Numbered from the stretch's first letter, positions 6,748 through 16,115 are shown. The stretch is DNA of 64,000 nucleotides from Streptomyces sp. NBC_00377 (GCF_036075115.1 NZ_CP107958.1:2790001-2854000), one strand, 5' to 3'. Program-made: numbers and translations. Notes: a model not told the origin generated them from the sequence alone.

Positions 6748-8112
6748 GTGAGCACCAAGGACCTCAGCCGCACCGCGTACGACCACCTGTGGATGCACTT
6801 CACCCGCATGTCCTCGTACGAGAACTCGCCGGTCCCGACGATCGTCCGGGGCGAGGGCGCCTACATCTACGACGACAAGGGCAGGCGCTACCTCGACGGC
6901 CTCTCGGGTCTGTTCGTCGTCCAGGCCGGTCACGGCCGCACCGAGCTGGCCGAGACGGCCTTCAAGCAGGCGCAGGAGCTCGCGTTCTTCCCGGTGTGGT
7001 CCTACGCCCACCCGAAGGCCGTGGAGCTGGCGGAGCGTCTCGCCGACTACGCGCCGGGCGACCTGAACAAGGTCTTCTTCACCACCGGCGGCGGCGAGGC
7101 CGTCGAGACCGCCTGGAAGCTCGCCAAGCAGTACTTCAAGCTCCAGGGCAAGCCGACCAAGTACAAGGTCATCTCCCGCGCGGTCGCCTACCACGGCACC
7201 CCGCAGGGCGCCCTGTCGATCACCGGCCTGCCGGCCTTGAAGGCCCCCTTCGAGCCGCTCGTCCCGGGCGCGCACAAGGTGCCGAACACCAACATCTACC
7301 GCGCCCCGATATACGGCGACGACCCCGAGGCCTTCGGCCGCTGGGCCGCCGACCAGATCGAGCAGCAGATCCTCTTCGAGGGCCCGGAGACGGTCGCCGC
7401 GGTCTTCCTGGAGCCGGTCCAGAACGCGGGCGGCTGCTTCCCGCCCCCGCCCGGCTACTTCCAGCGGGTGCGCGAGATCTGCGACCAGTACGACGTGCTG
7501 CTCGTGTCGGACGAGGTCATCTGCGCCTTCGGCCGCCTCGGCACGATGTTCGCCTGCGACAAGTTCGGCTACGTCCCGGACATGATCACCTGCGCCAAGG
7601 GCATGACCTCGGGCTACTCCCCGATCGGCGCCTGCATCATCTCCGACAAGCTGGCCGAGCCGTTCTACAAGGGCGACAACACCTTCCTGCACGGTTACAC
7701 CTTCGGCGGCCACCCCGTGTCGGCCGCGGTGGGCGTCGCCAACCTCGACCTGTTCGAGCGCGAGGGCCTCAACCAGCACGTGCTGGACAACGAGGGCGCG
7801 TTCCTCAAGACCCTCCAGAAGCTGCACGACCTCCCGATCGTCGGCGACGTCCGGGGGAACGGCTTCTTCTACGGCATCGAGCTGGTCAAGGACAAGGCGA
7901 CGAAGGAATCGTTCAACGACGAGGAGACCGAGCGCGTCCTGTACGGCTTCCTGTCCAAGGCTCTCTTCGACAACGGCCTGTACTGCCGTGCCGACGACCG
8001 CGGCGACCCGGTCGTCCAGCTCGCCCCGCCGCTGATCTCCAACCAGGAGACCTTCGACGAGATCGAGCAGATCCTGCGCGCGACGCTGACGGAGGCGTGG
8101 ACGAAGCTCTGA
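6748..8112 (+). CDS. Class III pyridoxal-phosphate aminotransferase, putrescine/diamine type
   Basis: The 454-residue fold-type I aminotransferase has Asp255 (LVSDEV) to hold the pyridine nitrogen and the Schiff-base Lys284 in TCAKGMTSGYSPIG. TTGGGEAVE (112-120) binds the phosphate. It belongs to the omega-aminotransferase group that acts on putrescine, cadaverine or beta-alanine-type amines. With the linked aminobutyraldehyde dehydrogenase the simplest pathway is putrescine to 4-aminobutanal to GABA. GTG start at 6748. A short duplication (CCCGATAAC, twice) spans the end of the regulator gene and the region before this start. Pyruvate or 2-oxoglutarate could be the acceptor. Confidence 0.85.
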   Translation: MSTKDLSRTAYDHLWMHFTRMSSYENSPVPTIVRGEGAYIYDDKGRRYLDGLSGLFVVQAGHGRTELAETAFKQAQELAFFPVWSYAHPKAVELAERLADYAPGDLNKVFFTTGGGEAVETAWKLAKQYFKLQGKPTKYKVISRAVAYHGTPQGALSITGLPALKAPFEPLVPGAHKVPNTNIYRAPIYGDDPEAFGRWAADQIEQQILFEGPETVAAVFLEPVQNAGGCFPPPPGYFQRVREICDQYDVLLVSDEVICAFGRLGTMFACDKFGYVPDMITCAKGMTSGYSPIGACIISDKLAEPFYKGDNTFLHGYTFGGHPVSAAVGVANLDLFEREGLNQHVLDNEGAFLKTLQKLHDLPIVGDVRGNGFFYGIELVKDKATKESFNDEETERVLYGFLSKALFDNGLYCRADDRGDPVVQLAPPLISNQETFDEIEQILRATLTEAWTKL

Positions 8113-8121
8113 CCATCGGCC

Positions 8122-8186
8122 TGATCAGCTGATCAACACCGGCCCCGGCATCGACCGTTCGAGTGAGAAACGGCGGACCGGGGCCG
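8122..8186 (+). terminator. Palindrome plus hairpin after the aminotransferase gene
   Basis: Nine bases after the stop codon lies the perfect palindrome TGATCAGCTGATCA (8122-8135). A hairpin follows with arms CGGCCCCGG (8140-8148) and CCGGGGCCG (8178-8186), plus an inner CCGTT/AACGG pairing (8155-8159 with 8169-8173). There is no U-tract, which is normal for Streptomyces terminators. Confidence 0.65.
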
Positions 8187-8317
8187 TGTGCTGTGGTATG
8201 CCCGCCGCGATGTCCTTAGCGTGCTCGTGACCGATCGGCCCTGCCTTCGTTTCCCGTTCGTTCCCCAGGATGGGGGAGTGGCAAGGAACTTACGGATCTG
8301 AACCGAGGTGTACGCCC

Positions 8318-9187
8318 GTGACTCCTCCCCCACGTGACCGAGGGGGCTTCTCACTCGACCGCAGCGGGTCTCGTGACGGCCAAGCCCTGACCGCCGGCGA
8401 AGCAGAAACGCAGCGTAGTACGCCGCTGCGCGGCTCCGGAAATCAGGAGGCCCCGCCGGACAACGACGTGCTGTGGGCACGCTCCCTGTACTTCACGCAC
8501 CGCGACGGCTCACCGGCGCTCGGCGGCGTCTCGCTGGGCGTGCGGGAGGGCGAGATCCTCGCCGTCAGCGGGCCGCGCGGCAGCGGCAAGACCACACTGC
8601 TGCGCTGCCTGTCCGGCCTTTCGCCCGCCCAGCGCGGCGAGGTCTGGTTCAACAGCGTCCCCGTGCACACGATGGGCCCGACGGCCCGCGAACGGCTGCG
8701 CCGCGACCGCTTCGGCTGGATCGACCCGGTGCCGGCCCTCGTCCCCGAACTCAACGTCTGGGAGAACGCGGCCCTCCCCCTGATGCTGCGCGGCACCAGC
8801 CGCCGCCGGGCCAAGGTCGCCGCGCTGGAGTGGCTGGACCGCCTGGACATCGGCGGCAGGTCGCACCACCGCCCGCACGAACTCACCCAGGCCGAACGCC
8901 AGCGGGTCTGCATCACGCGCGCCCTGGCCCCGGCCCCCTCGGTCCTCTTCGCGGACGAGCCGACGGCCCCCCTGCACCGCGCCGACCGGGCCCACGTCCT
9001 GCGCACCCTGACGACGGCGGCCCGCTCCCACGGCATCACGGTGGTGCTGGCCACCCACGATCCGGAGACCGCCGCCCTCGCCGACCGCACGGTGCCACTG
9101 CTGGACGGCCGCCGGGTCAGGACGGTCCATCTGCCCCCGGTCACGGAGTCGGAAGGCCGGGGGGCCGCGTGCTCGCTCTCCGTCTGA
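8318..9187 (+). CDS. ABC transporter ATP-binding protein with altered signature motif
   Basis: The 289-residue ATPase has an N-terminal extension of about 50 residues. Walker A GPRGSGKTT is at 85-93, Walker B VLFADEP at 209-215 and the switch His at 247 (LATHD). The signature that normally reads LSGGQ is LTQAERQ (189-195), and the D-loop after Walker B (TAPLHR) is also unusual. MacB/LolD-like export ATPases are the nearest group. It overlaps the permease gene by 19 bases and forms a two-gene operon with it. The GTG at 8318 is the best start, preceded by GAGG. The changed signature suggests weak or partner-dependent ATP hydrolysis. Substrate unknown. Confidence 0.8.
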   Translation: MTPPPRDRGGFSLDRSGSRDGQALTAGEAETQRSTPLRGSGNQEAPPDNDVLWARSLYFTHRDGSPALGGVSLGVREGEILAVSGPRGSGKTTLLRCLSGLSPAQRGEVWFNSVPVHTMGPTARERLRRDRFGWIDPVPALVPELNVWENAALPLMLRGTSRRRAKVAALEWLDRLDIGGRSHHRPHELTQAERQRVCITRALAPAPSVLFADEPTAPLHRADRAHVLRTLTTAARSHGITVVLATHDPETAALADRTVPLLDGRRVRTVHLPPVTESEGRGAACSLSV

Positions 9188-10728
9188 CGCGCAGCGCCCA
9201 TCCCGCCGTCCAGCTCCGCCGCCTCCTGGTCGCGACGGCCTCGGCGGGCACCGGTTTCCTCCTCCTGTGCACCCTCGGCCACGCCCTCGCCCACCCCGAC
9301 GACCAGGCCGCGTCGGTGCTCCGGCTCGCCTGGTGCGCGGTCCCGCTCGCGGCGACGGTCTACTTCGCCCTGGCGGTGGCCCGCACGGACCCCGGCACCC
9401 GCCCGCGCCCCGGACTGGCGGCGATCGGCCTGGGACCGGCCCGCCTGATGGCCGTCTCGGCGATGACGACGGCCCTGTCGACGCTGCTCGGCTCCATGCT
9501 GGCCCTCCTCCTCTTCCTCCATCTGCGCGGCGACCTCACGGGCATGCCGTTCGACGGAGCGGCCGCCGACTTCCTGGCGGCGAACCAGCCCCTCCCGCTG
9601 CCGGCGTCCCTGACCCTGCTGGCACTGGTCCCGGTGGCCTCGTCCGTCGCGGTGGCGCTGATGCTCCGCCCGAGGGACGCTCGCGTGGCGGCCCAGGCGG
9701 CCCCGCGGATGTTCGGCCGGTTCGGGACGTACGGGAGGACCGGGCCGGGAGACAGGTTCGGCGAGTACGGCCGCTTCGGGGCGAGAACGAGACGACCCCG
9801 GCCGTCCGGTCCCGTTGCGGGCGTCCGTACCGCAGCCGCGGCCGGCGACCAGGGGGCGGCACCGCGGTGGTCCGCCGACGATCAGGACGGCAGGTCCGCC
9901 GATACGTCCACCGGCCCGGCGGCGAACGGCAGGCCGTCCCGCCCCGATCCGGGCCACCGCCCCGCCGAGGCGGCCGCCGTCCTGGCGGCGAACGGCGCCC
10001 CCTCGACTCCGGGCACCGTGACCCTCTCCATCGCCTCGCATCCGGAAGGCGGACCGTCGGAGGCCACGGACGGCACCCCGGCCCCGGTCCCCGCCCACCG
10101 CATGGACTCCCCGACGCATCCGCCCCACCCCACCGCCCTCCCCTGGGGCGCGGCGCTCCTCGCGGCCGGCCTTGCCGTGGAGGCGTACGCGAACCAGATC
10201 GCCGAGCCCAGCACGCTCCCGCTCCCCGGCGGCCTGCCCACCGGCCCCGTCGCGGTCCTCGTCGGCTGGATCCTCACCGCCGTGGGCCTGGCCCTCGCCG
10301 GTCCCGGCCTCACCCACCTCTGCGGCCGCCTGCTGCAAGCGGCCCGTCCGGGCGCGCTGCGCCTCCTCGCGGGCCGGGGCCTGATGCAGGAGGCGTCCCG
10401 CATCGGCCGTCCGCTGGGAGTGGTCTGCGCGGTGGCCTCGGGCGCGTACACGATGGCCATGCTGTACGACCCGGCGGACCCGTCCTTCGGCCCGCTCGCC
10501 ACGCTCGGCGCCGTGATCGTGGCGGGCTGCACCGTCGCCACGCTGCTGACGGCGGCCATCGAGGCGAGGCAGGTCCGCGCCGACACCACCGCCGCCCTGC
10601 TCCGCCTCGGCGCCCCGGCCAAGACGCTGCGCAGCGCCGCCGCCCTGCGCACGGGCGCGCTGCTCGCCCTGTTCGTCCCGCTCACCCTGATCGTGGCCGA
10701 ACTGGCGGCTCTCCCGCTGATGCGCTGA
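9169..10728 (+). CDS. ABC transporter permease with a long disordered central loop
   Basis: The 519-residue membrane protein has about three hydrophobic segments before residue 165. A low-complexity hydrophilic loop follows (about 170-315, rich in Gly, Arg, Pro, Ala). About four or five further segments run to the C-terminus, ending with TGALLALFVPLTLIVAELAALPL, which resembles the last helix of FtsX-like permeases. GTG at 9169 lies inside the ATPase gene, giving a 19-base overlap. With the ATPase it should form an exporter or a mechanotransmission-type complex. The long loop is not typical of the family. Confidence 0.7.
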   Translation: MLALRLTRSAHPAVQLRRLLVATASAGTGFLLLCTLGHALAHPDDQAASVLRLAWCAVPLAATVYFALAVARTDPGTRPRPGLAAIGLGPARLMAVSAMTTALSTLLGSMLALLLFLHLRGDLTGMPFDGAAADFLAANQPLPLPASLTLLALVPVASSVAVALMLRPRDARVAAQAAPRMFGRFGTYGRTGPGDRFGEYGRFGARTRRPRPSGPVAGVRTAAAAGDQGAAPRWSADDQDGRSADTSTGPAANGRPSRPDPGHRPAEAAAVLAANGAPSTPGTVTLSIASHPEGGPSEATDGTPAPVPAHRMDSPTHPPHPTALPWGAALLAAGLAVEAYANQIAEPSTLPLPGGLPTGPVAVLVGWILTAVGLALAGPGLTHLCGRLLQAARPGALRLLAGRGLMQEASRIGRPLGVVCAVASGAYTMAMLYDPADPSFGPLATLGAVIVAGCTVATLLTAAIEARQVRADTTAALLRLGAPAKTLRSAAALRTGALLALFVPLTLIVAELAALPLMR

Positions 10729-10855
10729 AGCGCACGCGCTCGAGCCGACGCGCTGAAGCAGAAAGATCTCCGTCCGCCGATTAGTTCCGCGCGTCCCCCC
10801 GGTCTACCCCACAGAAACCAGCCACCAGCAGCACGAACTCCCTGGGAGAGACCAG

Positions 10856-11275
10856 ATGACCACCCCGGCCTACCAGCAGATGATCTTCGTCAACCTGCCC
10901 GTGAACGACCTCGACGCCTCGAAGAAGTTCTTCACGGAGCTCGGCTACTCGATCAACCCGCAGTTCAGCGACGACAACGCGGCCTCCGTGGTGATCAGCG
11001 ACACGATCGTCGCGATGCTGCTCACCAAGCCGTTCTACTCGAGCTTCACCAAGAAGGAGATCGCGGACGCGTCGAGGACCAGCGAGGTCCTGATCGCCCT
11101 CAGCGCCGAGAGCCGCGAGAAGGTCGACGAACTCGTCGACAGGGCGCTCGCGGTCGGCGGCTCCCCGAGCGGCGAGACCCAGGACATGGGTTTCATGTAC
11201 GGCCGTTCGTTCGACGACCTCGACGGCCACACCTGGGAGATCGTGTGGATGGACCCGTCGGCCGTCGAGAGCTGA
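10856..11275 (+). CDS. VOC (glyoxalase/bleomycin resistance-like) family protein
   Basis: The 139-residue protein has the paired beta-alpha-beta-beta-beta layout of the vicinal oxygen chelate fold. It begins MIFVNLPVNDLDASKKFFTELGYSI and ends with the family hallmark FMYGRSFDDLDGHTWEIVWMD. The canonical metal ligand at the end of the fold is present as Glu in TWEIVW. The N-terminal half lacks an obvious His ligand, so a metal-free binding role is possible. ATG at 10856 follows GGGAGAG. It appears to be a single-gene unit. Substrate unknown. Confidence 0.85.
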   Translation: MTTPAYQQMIFVNLPVNDLDASKKFFTELGYSINPQFSDDNAASVVISDTIVAMLLTKPFYSSFTKKEIADASRTSEVLIALSAESREKVDELVDRALAVGGSPSGETQDMGFMYGRSFDDLDGHTWEIVWMDPSAVES

Positions 11276-11309
11276 CCACCCGCCGTCCGGCGCTGCCTAG
11301 CATGGGCGG

Positions 11310-12437
11310 GTGCATCCGACGACACCCGCCCAGCCGTTCGACGGCTCCCACGACCGTGAGATCGAGTCCCTCGCCGAGTTCGACGAGGTGGTCCGCGCCC
11401 ACGGCACGCTCTCCCACTTCCGCGTCCAGTCCGTCGACCTGACGGACCGTACGGACGCCCTCCTCGCCCTCGACACCTCGGGCGCCGTCTTCCTCGGCTG
11501 CCCGATGGCCCCGGAGGCGGCCACGAAGACCCGTGCCTCCGGCGCCCTGGTCTTCCCGCCCGTACCGGGCCTGTCCTTCGACCCGTACCGCGGTTTCGTC
11601 TACTCCCCCGACGAGTTGTTCGCGTCCCTGGACGAGGGCTACGAGGCGACCCCGGACGCCCGCACGTACGCCTGGTTCCAGCGCACCAAGGCGGACGGCG
11701 ACATCTTCGGCTCCATGCTCCGCTCGATCCACGACGACGCCGTCACCGACGCGCTCGACGAACTCCTCGTAGGTGAACACGTGGTGGGTGTCATGGGCGG
11801 CCACGCCATGGCGCGCGGCACGGAGGCGTACGCGGGCGCCGCCCGCCTCGGCCGTGAACTCACGCGCGCCGGGCTCATGGTGGCGACCGGTGGCGGACCC
11901 GGCGCGATGGAGGCGGCGAACCTAGGCGCCTACGCGGCCCCCTTCGACGACGAGATGCTCACGGCCGCACTCGGCATCCTCGTCAAGGCGCCGAAGTTCA
12001 CCCCCTCGGTCACCGAGTGGGCGAAGGCCGCCTTCGAGGTGCGTGCCGGCTGGCCGGGCGGCGGTCCCTCGGTCGGCATCCCCACGTGGTTCTACGGTCA
12101 CGAACCGCCGAACCCGTTCGCGGCGCATCTCGCCAAGTACTTCTCCAACGCCACCCGCGAGGACGGCCTGTTGGCCCGCTGCACCGCGGGCGTGGTGTTC
12201 CTGCCGGGCGCCGCCGGGACCGTACAGGAGATCTTCGACAACGCGACGCCCAACTACTACGGGTCGCGGGGCGAGCCGACTCCGATGGTGCTGGTGGACC
12301 GGGAGCACTGGACCCAACGGCTGCCCGCCTGGCCGCTCTTGAGGTCACTCGCCCAGGAGCGGGCGATGGAGTCCCGTATCGCCCTGGTTGACCGGATCGA
12401 GGAGGCGCCGGAGGCGTTGAAACGTCTCGGAGGTTAA
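11310..12437 (+). CDS. LOG family (lysine decarboxylase-like) Rossmann-fold protein
   Basis: The 375-residue protein carries the two LOG-family signatures: GGGPGAMEAAN (about residues 195-205) and PGAAGTVQEIF (about 302-312), which correspond to the PGGxGTxxE motif with Gly changed to Ala. Members bind nucleotides; some cleave cytokinin riboside monophosphates. This longer form has an extra N-terminal domain of about 150 residues. GTG at 11310 is the only good start, with GGGCGG just upstream. The altered PGG motif leaves phosphoribohydrolase activity uncertain. Confidence 0.75.
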   Translation: MHPTTPAQPFDGSHDREIESLAEFDEVVRAHGTLSHFRVQSVDLTDRTDALLALDTSGAVFLGCPMAPEAATKTRASGALVFPPVPGLSFDPYRGFVYSPDELFASLDEGYEATPDARTYAWFQRTKADGDIFGSMLRSIHDDAVTDALDELLVGEHVVGVMGGHAMARGTEAYAGAARLGRELTRAGLMVATGGGPGAMEAANLGAYAAPFDDEMLTAALGILVKAPKFTPSVTEWAKAAFEVRAGWPGGGPSVGIPTWFYGHEPPNPFAAHLAKYFSNATREDGLLARCTAGVVFLPGAAGTVQEIFDNATPNYYGSRGEPTPMVLVDREHWTQRLPAWPLLRSLAQERAMESRIALVDRIEEAPEALKRLGG

Positions 12438-12475
12438 TAAGCGGGCAAAGCCAGCCGCTCAGAGGCGTCCTCGCA

Positions 12476-12503
12476 TTGACACTTCTTATGGAACGCTTAT
12501 AGA
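12476..12503 (+). promoter_or_regulatory. Housekeeping-type promoter for the LAETG surface protein gene
   Basis: TTGACA at 12476-12481 and TATAGA at 12498-12503 are separated by 16 bases in a relatively AT-rich patch. Transcription would start near 12510, about 90 bases before the GTG start of the surface-protein gene. The -35 is a perfect consensus. Confidence 0.6.
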
Positions 12504-12599
12504 CCTGTGTGTCTGCTGGGGATGGTGACGCACTCGGCTCACCGGGGGCGCCATCTCCCCCTCCACCCCCCGCAGTTGCGCTTCCCGTAAAGGACAAAC

Positions 12600-13307
12600 G
12601 TGTCCCTTTCCCGCCGTACCGCCGCCCGTTCGGTGCGCATGCTCGGTGTCACCGCCGCCTCCGCCGCCCTCGCGCTCAGCGCCGCCGGCACCGCGCTGGC
12701 CTGCGACATCAGTGAGTTCTCCGCCGCTGCCGCCTGTGACGGCACGAAGGGCGTCATCACCGTCACCGACAAGGACCCCACGGGCGTCCCGGCCGTCATC
12801 ACCGTGTTCCTCGAGAACAACGGCGCCGACCTCCGTCAGGTCGGTGCCGAGCAGACGGTCGAGGGCTCGAAGAAGGGCGTCACCGTCTCCTTCGCCGAGG
12901 ACTGGGAGCCGAACGCCGTCTACCGGGTCCACATCGTGGCCGTCAAGGGCAAGAAGACGTTCGTCGACGCCGACATCAGCCCGAACGTGACCACCCCGTC
13001 CAAGGCCTGCAAGGCCGACACGTCCACCCCGACCGCCACCCCGTCCTCGACGCCGTCGGGCAGCACCTCCACCCCGCCGCCGGCCGAGACGATCACCCCG
13101 TCGCCGTCCGGCTCGACGAGCGACGGCGCCGCGCCCGCGCCCTCCGCGAGCAACGTCCCGTCGGCCGCGGTCCAGGAGTCCAACCTCGCCGAGACCGGCG
13201 CGAGCTCCAACACCGGCCTGATCGTCGGCGTCGCGGCCGCCCTGGTCGTCGTCGGCGGCGGCGCGGTCTTCTTCGGTATGCGTCGCCGCGGCTCCAGCCA
13301 CCGCTGA
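12600..13307 (+). CDS. LAETG-motif, sortase-dependent cell-surface protein
   Basis: The 235-residue secreted protein has a signal peptide (residues 1-35, ending ALA-CDI) and a folded part with two early cysteines ([12 protein letters not shown]) and a beta-rich region. A Thr/Pro/Ser linker (about 140-195) is followed by a full sorting signal: LAETG, the hydrophobic stretch [19 protein letters not shown] and the basic tail [14 protein letters not shown] is the typical substrate motif of the Streptomyces class E sortases. The GTG start at 12600 follows AAAGGA with a spacing of six. A strong promoter lies upstream and a hairpin terminator downstream. No sortase gene is adjacent; the one at 3248-3877 is of another class. 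Confidence 0.9.
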   Translation: MSLSRRTAARSVRMLGVTAASAALALSAAGTALACDISEFSAAAACDGTKGVITVTDKDPTGVPAVITVFLENNGADLRQVGAEQTVEGSKKGVTVSFAEDWEPNAVYRVHIVAVKGKKTFVDADISPNVTTPSKACKADTSTPTATPSSTPSGSTSTPPPAETITPSPSGSTSDGAAPAPSASNVPSAAVQESNLAETGASSNTGLIVGVAAALVVVGGGAVFFGMRRRGSSHR

Positions 13308-13339
13308 CCCGCACCACCGGCACGACACAGGCACATGTG

Positions 13340-13366
13340 CGGCCCGCCCCTTCCCGGGGCGGGCCG
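13340..13366. terminator. Bidirectional hairpin terminator
   Basis: Perfect 11-base arms CGGCCCGCCCC (13340-13350) and GGGGCGGGCCG (13356-13366) enclose a five-base loop. It lies between the convergent ends of the LAETG gene and the ABC ATPase gene, so it can serve both. Confidence 0.85.
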
Positions 13367-13422
13367 TCCGCATTCCCGCGCCGTGTCCCGGCCCGTCGGG
13401 CGGCCCTCGATCCCGGCTGCGG

Positions 13423-14442
13423 TCAGTCCAGCACGACGGTTTCGGCCGGGTCGAAGGAGACCCCCACGGCGCTGCCGACCTCCGGCGCGTCGCGCAACGC
13501 GCACGCCGCCTCCAGCCTCGGTGCGCCCTCCGGCTGGAGATGCACGGCGACATGCGTGCCGCGGAACGTACGTCCGGTGACCGTGCAGCGCAGGCCCTCG
13601 TCCGCGCCCACCAGGCGCACACCGGCGGGCCGCACGAGCAGGGTGCGCGCCCCCTGTCCCGAACCGGCCGGCACCGGCACCTTGCCCCACGGGGTGACCG
13701 CGGCCTCCCCCGTGACGGTCGCCTCCACCACGTTGTCGAAGCCGAGGAAACGGGCCACGAACGCGTCCGCCGGCCGCTGCCACACCTCGAGGGGCGTACC
13801 GGACTGGGCGATCCGCCCGTCCCGCATCACCACGACCCGGTCGGCGAGCGCGAACGCCTCACCCTGGTCATGGGTGACCGCGAGCACCGTGGTCCCCAAC
13901 CGGCCGAACAACTCCCGCAGTTCGACCACCAGCCGCTCCCGCAGCGACCTGTCGAGCTGACCGAGCGGCTCGTCGAGCATCAGCAGCCGGGGACGCGGCG
14001 CGAGGGCCCGGGCCAGCGCCACCCGCTGCTGCTCCCCACCGGAGAGCGCGGCCACCGCCCGGCCGGCGGCGCCGGGCAGCCCGACCAGGTCCAGCAACTC
14101 GGTCACCCGCTCGTCCCGCGCCCTCCCGGGCATGCCTCGCATCCGCAGCCCGAAGGCCACGTTGCCGCCCACGTCCCGCTGCGGGAACAGCTGATGGTCC
14201 TGGAACATCAGCCCGAGCTCCCGCTTGTGCGCGGGGACCCCCGCCTGGTCGCGTCCGTCGAGCAGAACCCGCCCGGCGTCCATCGGCTGGAGCCCCGCCA
14301 CCGCCCGCAGCAGTGTCGACTTGCCGCTGCCGCTCGGCCCCAGCACACACACCACCTCGTGCTCCGTGACGGCGAGATCGACCGCGTCGAGCACCGCCCG
14401 CCCACCGAACCGCACGGTCGCGCGCTCCAGCTCCAGAAGCAT
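13423..14442 (-). CDS. thiQ: Thiamine-type ABC importer ATP-binding protein
   Basis: The 339-residue ATPase has Walker A GPSGSGKST, Q-loop LMFQDHQLFPQ, signature LSGGEQQR, Walker B LLMLDEPLGQLD and switch TVLAVTHDQ. A C-terminal regulatory TOBE-like domain spans about 240-339. It powers import by the fused permease encoded just before it; the start ATG overlaps the permease TGA by one base (TGATG). Ferric-iron and spermidine importers look similar. The TPP riboswitch before the operon and the ThiB-like binding protein make thiamine, or a thiamine precursor such as HMP, the likely cargo. The usual ThiQ is shorter and lacks the C-terminal domain. Confidence 0.85.
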   Translation of the reverse strand: MLLELERATVRFGGRAVLDAVDLAVTEHEVVCVLGPSGSGKSTLLRAVAGLQPMDAGRVLLDGRDQAGVPAHKRELGLMFQDHQLFPQRDVGGNVAFGLRMRGMPGRARDERVTELLDLVGLPGAAGRAVAALSGGEQQRVALARALAPRPRLLMLDEPLGQLDRSLRERLVVELRELFGRLGTTVLAVTHDQGEAFALADRVVVMRDGRIAQSGTPLEVWQRPADAFVARFLGFDNVVEATVTGEAAVTPWGKVPVPAGSGQGARTLLVRPAGVRLVGADEGLRCTVTGRTFRGTHVAVHLQPEGAPRLEAACALRDAPEVGSAVGVSFDPAETVVLD

Positions 14443-16115
14443 CAGAACTCCCCCGTCCGGTCGGTCCGCAGCCGCTCCAGCACCAGCAGGGCCACCGCGC
14501 ACACCACCATCAGAATCGTGGAAAGGGCCATCGCCTGGCCGTAGTTCATCTCTCCGGCCCGTCCGAGCAGTCGCGCCACGGCGACCGGCAGCGTCGGATT
14601 GTCGGGCCGGGCGATGAACACCGTCGCCCCGAACTCCCCCAGCGACACCGCGAAGGCGAACCCGGCGGCGACCAGCAGCGCCCGCCGCACCATCGGCAGG
14701 TCGACCTCCCGCCACACCCGCCAGGGCGACGCCCCGAGCACGGCCGCCGCCTCCCGCAGCCGCTGGTCCACCGCGCGCAGCACCGGCAGCATGGTCCGTA
14801 CGACGAAGGGGACGCCGACCAGCGCCTGCGCGAGCGGCACCAGGATCCACGTACCGCGCAGGTCCAGCGGAGGCTCGTCGAGGGCGATGAGGAACCCGAA
14901 GCCGACGGTCACCGCGGACACGCCCAGCGGCAGCATCAGCAGCGCGTCGAAGCCACGCACCAGCCGGCCGGCGTCCCGCCGGGTGAGGGCGGCCGCGGCG
15001 AGCCCGCCGACGAGCACGGCGATCGCGGTGGCGACGACGGCGTACTCCAGCGAGTTGCCGATGGCGTCGATCGGAGGGACCAGGAAGACGTTGCCGTCGT
15101 CGCCGGTCAGCGCCCGGTAGTAGGCGAAGCCGGGTGCGTCGAGGGAGCGCTGCGCCAGCACCGCCAGCGGCAGCACCAGCAGCACGGCGATCGTGCCGAG
15201 CACCCCGGCCAGCAGCGCCCACTGCCCGGCCCCGCGCGGCCGCCGCGCGGTCACCGAGGCGTCGACCAGCCGCAGCGCGGTCTCGCGCCGCCGCACCGTC
15301 CAGGCGTGCACGGCGAGGATCGCGCCGACGGCCACGAACTGGACGATCGTGAGGACGGCGGCCGTGGACAGGTCGAAGATCTCGGACGTCTGCCGGTAGA
15401 TCTCCACCTCGAGGGTGGAGAACGTGGGGCCGCCGAGGATCTGCACCACTCCGAAGGAGGTGAAGGTGAAGAGGAAGACCATCAGCGCGGCGGCGGCGAC
15501 GGCAGGCCCCAGCGCGGGCAGGGTGACCGTGCGCCACGCCCTCGCGCGCGACGCGCCGAGCATCCGCGCCGCCTCCTCCTGCCGCGGGTCGAGCTGCGCC
15601 CACAGCCCGCCCACCGTCCGTACGACGACCGCGTAGTTGAAGAAGACATGGGCCAGCAGGATCGCCCACACCGTGGTGTCCAGCCGTACCCCCCACAGGT
15701 CGTCGAGCAGCCCGCCGCGCCCGACGAGCGCCAGGAAGGCCGTGCCGACGACGACCGTCGGCAGCACGAACGGGACGGTGACGACGGCCCGCAGCACCTG
15801 CTTGCCCGGGAAGTCGAGGCGGGCGAACACATACGCGCCCGGCAGCGCCACCAGCAGCGTGAGCGCGGTGGAGGCGAGCGCCTGCCAGGTGGTGAACCAC
15901 AGCACGTGCCGGACGCCGGGCTCCGCGAGCACGTCCCAGAGGCGCCCGAAGTGCCAGACCCCGTCGGCGCCGAGCCCCCGGGCGACGATCGCGGCGACCG
16001 GGTACGCGAAGAAGACCGCGAAGAACGCGACGGGCGCGGCCATGAGACCCAGCCGCGCAGCCGCGCTCCCCCTGGCGTCCTTGCGCGGGGCTACTTCAGT
16101 ACGAGCGAGGTCCAC
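14442..16115 (-). CDS. thiP: Fused two-domain ABC permease (ThiP-type)
   Basis: The 557-residue membrane protein holds two copies of the binding-protein-dependent permease domain in one chain. Each copy carries the EAA loop contacting the ATPase: EEAARMLGASRARAWRTVTLP in the first half and EAAAVLGASPWRVWREVDLP in the second. Such double permeases are typical of the ThiP/FbpB group. I give the GTG at 16115, which overlaps the binding-protein gene by 25 bases. An ATG at 16043 would give a 533-residue protein that begins right at the first membrane helix, and neither has a clear ribosome site. It is the middle gene of the riboswitch-led operon. Confidence 0.85.
   Translation of the reverse strand: MDLARTEVAPRKDARGSAAARLGLMAAPVAFFAVFFAYPVAAIVARGLGADGVWHFGRLWDVLAEPGVRHVLWFTTWQALASTALTLLVALPGAYVFARLDFPGKQVLRAVVTVPFVLPTVVVGTAFLALVGRGGLLDDLWGVRLDTTVWAILLAHVFFNYAVVVRTVGGLWAQLDPRQEEAARMLGASRARAWRTVTLPALGPAVAAAALMVFLFTFTSFGVVQILGGPTFSTLEVEIYRQTSEIFDLSTAAVLTIVQFVAVGAILAVHAWTVRRRETALRLVDASVTARRPRGAGQWALLAGVLGTIAVLLVLPLAVLAQRSLDAPGFAYYRALTGDDGNVFLVPPIDAIGNSLEYAVVATAIAVLVGGLAAAALTRRDAGRLVRGFDALLMLPLGVSAVTVGFGFLIALDEPPLDLRGTWILVPLAQALVGVPFVVRTMLPVLRAVDQRLREAAAVLGASPWRVWREVDLPMVRRALLVAAGFAFAVSLGEFGATVFIARPDNPTLPVAVARLLGRAGEMNYGQAMALSTILMVVCAVALLVLERLRTDRTGEF

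Noticed and set aside
8122..8135. Palindrome TGATCAGCTGATCA considered as a regulator binding site
   Set aside because: It lies directly after the aminotransferase stop and before a hairpin, so a role in transcript ending is simpler. There is no promoter next to it.
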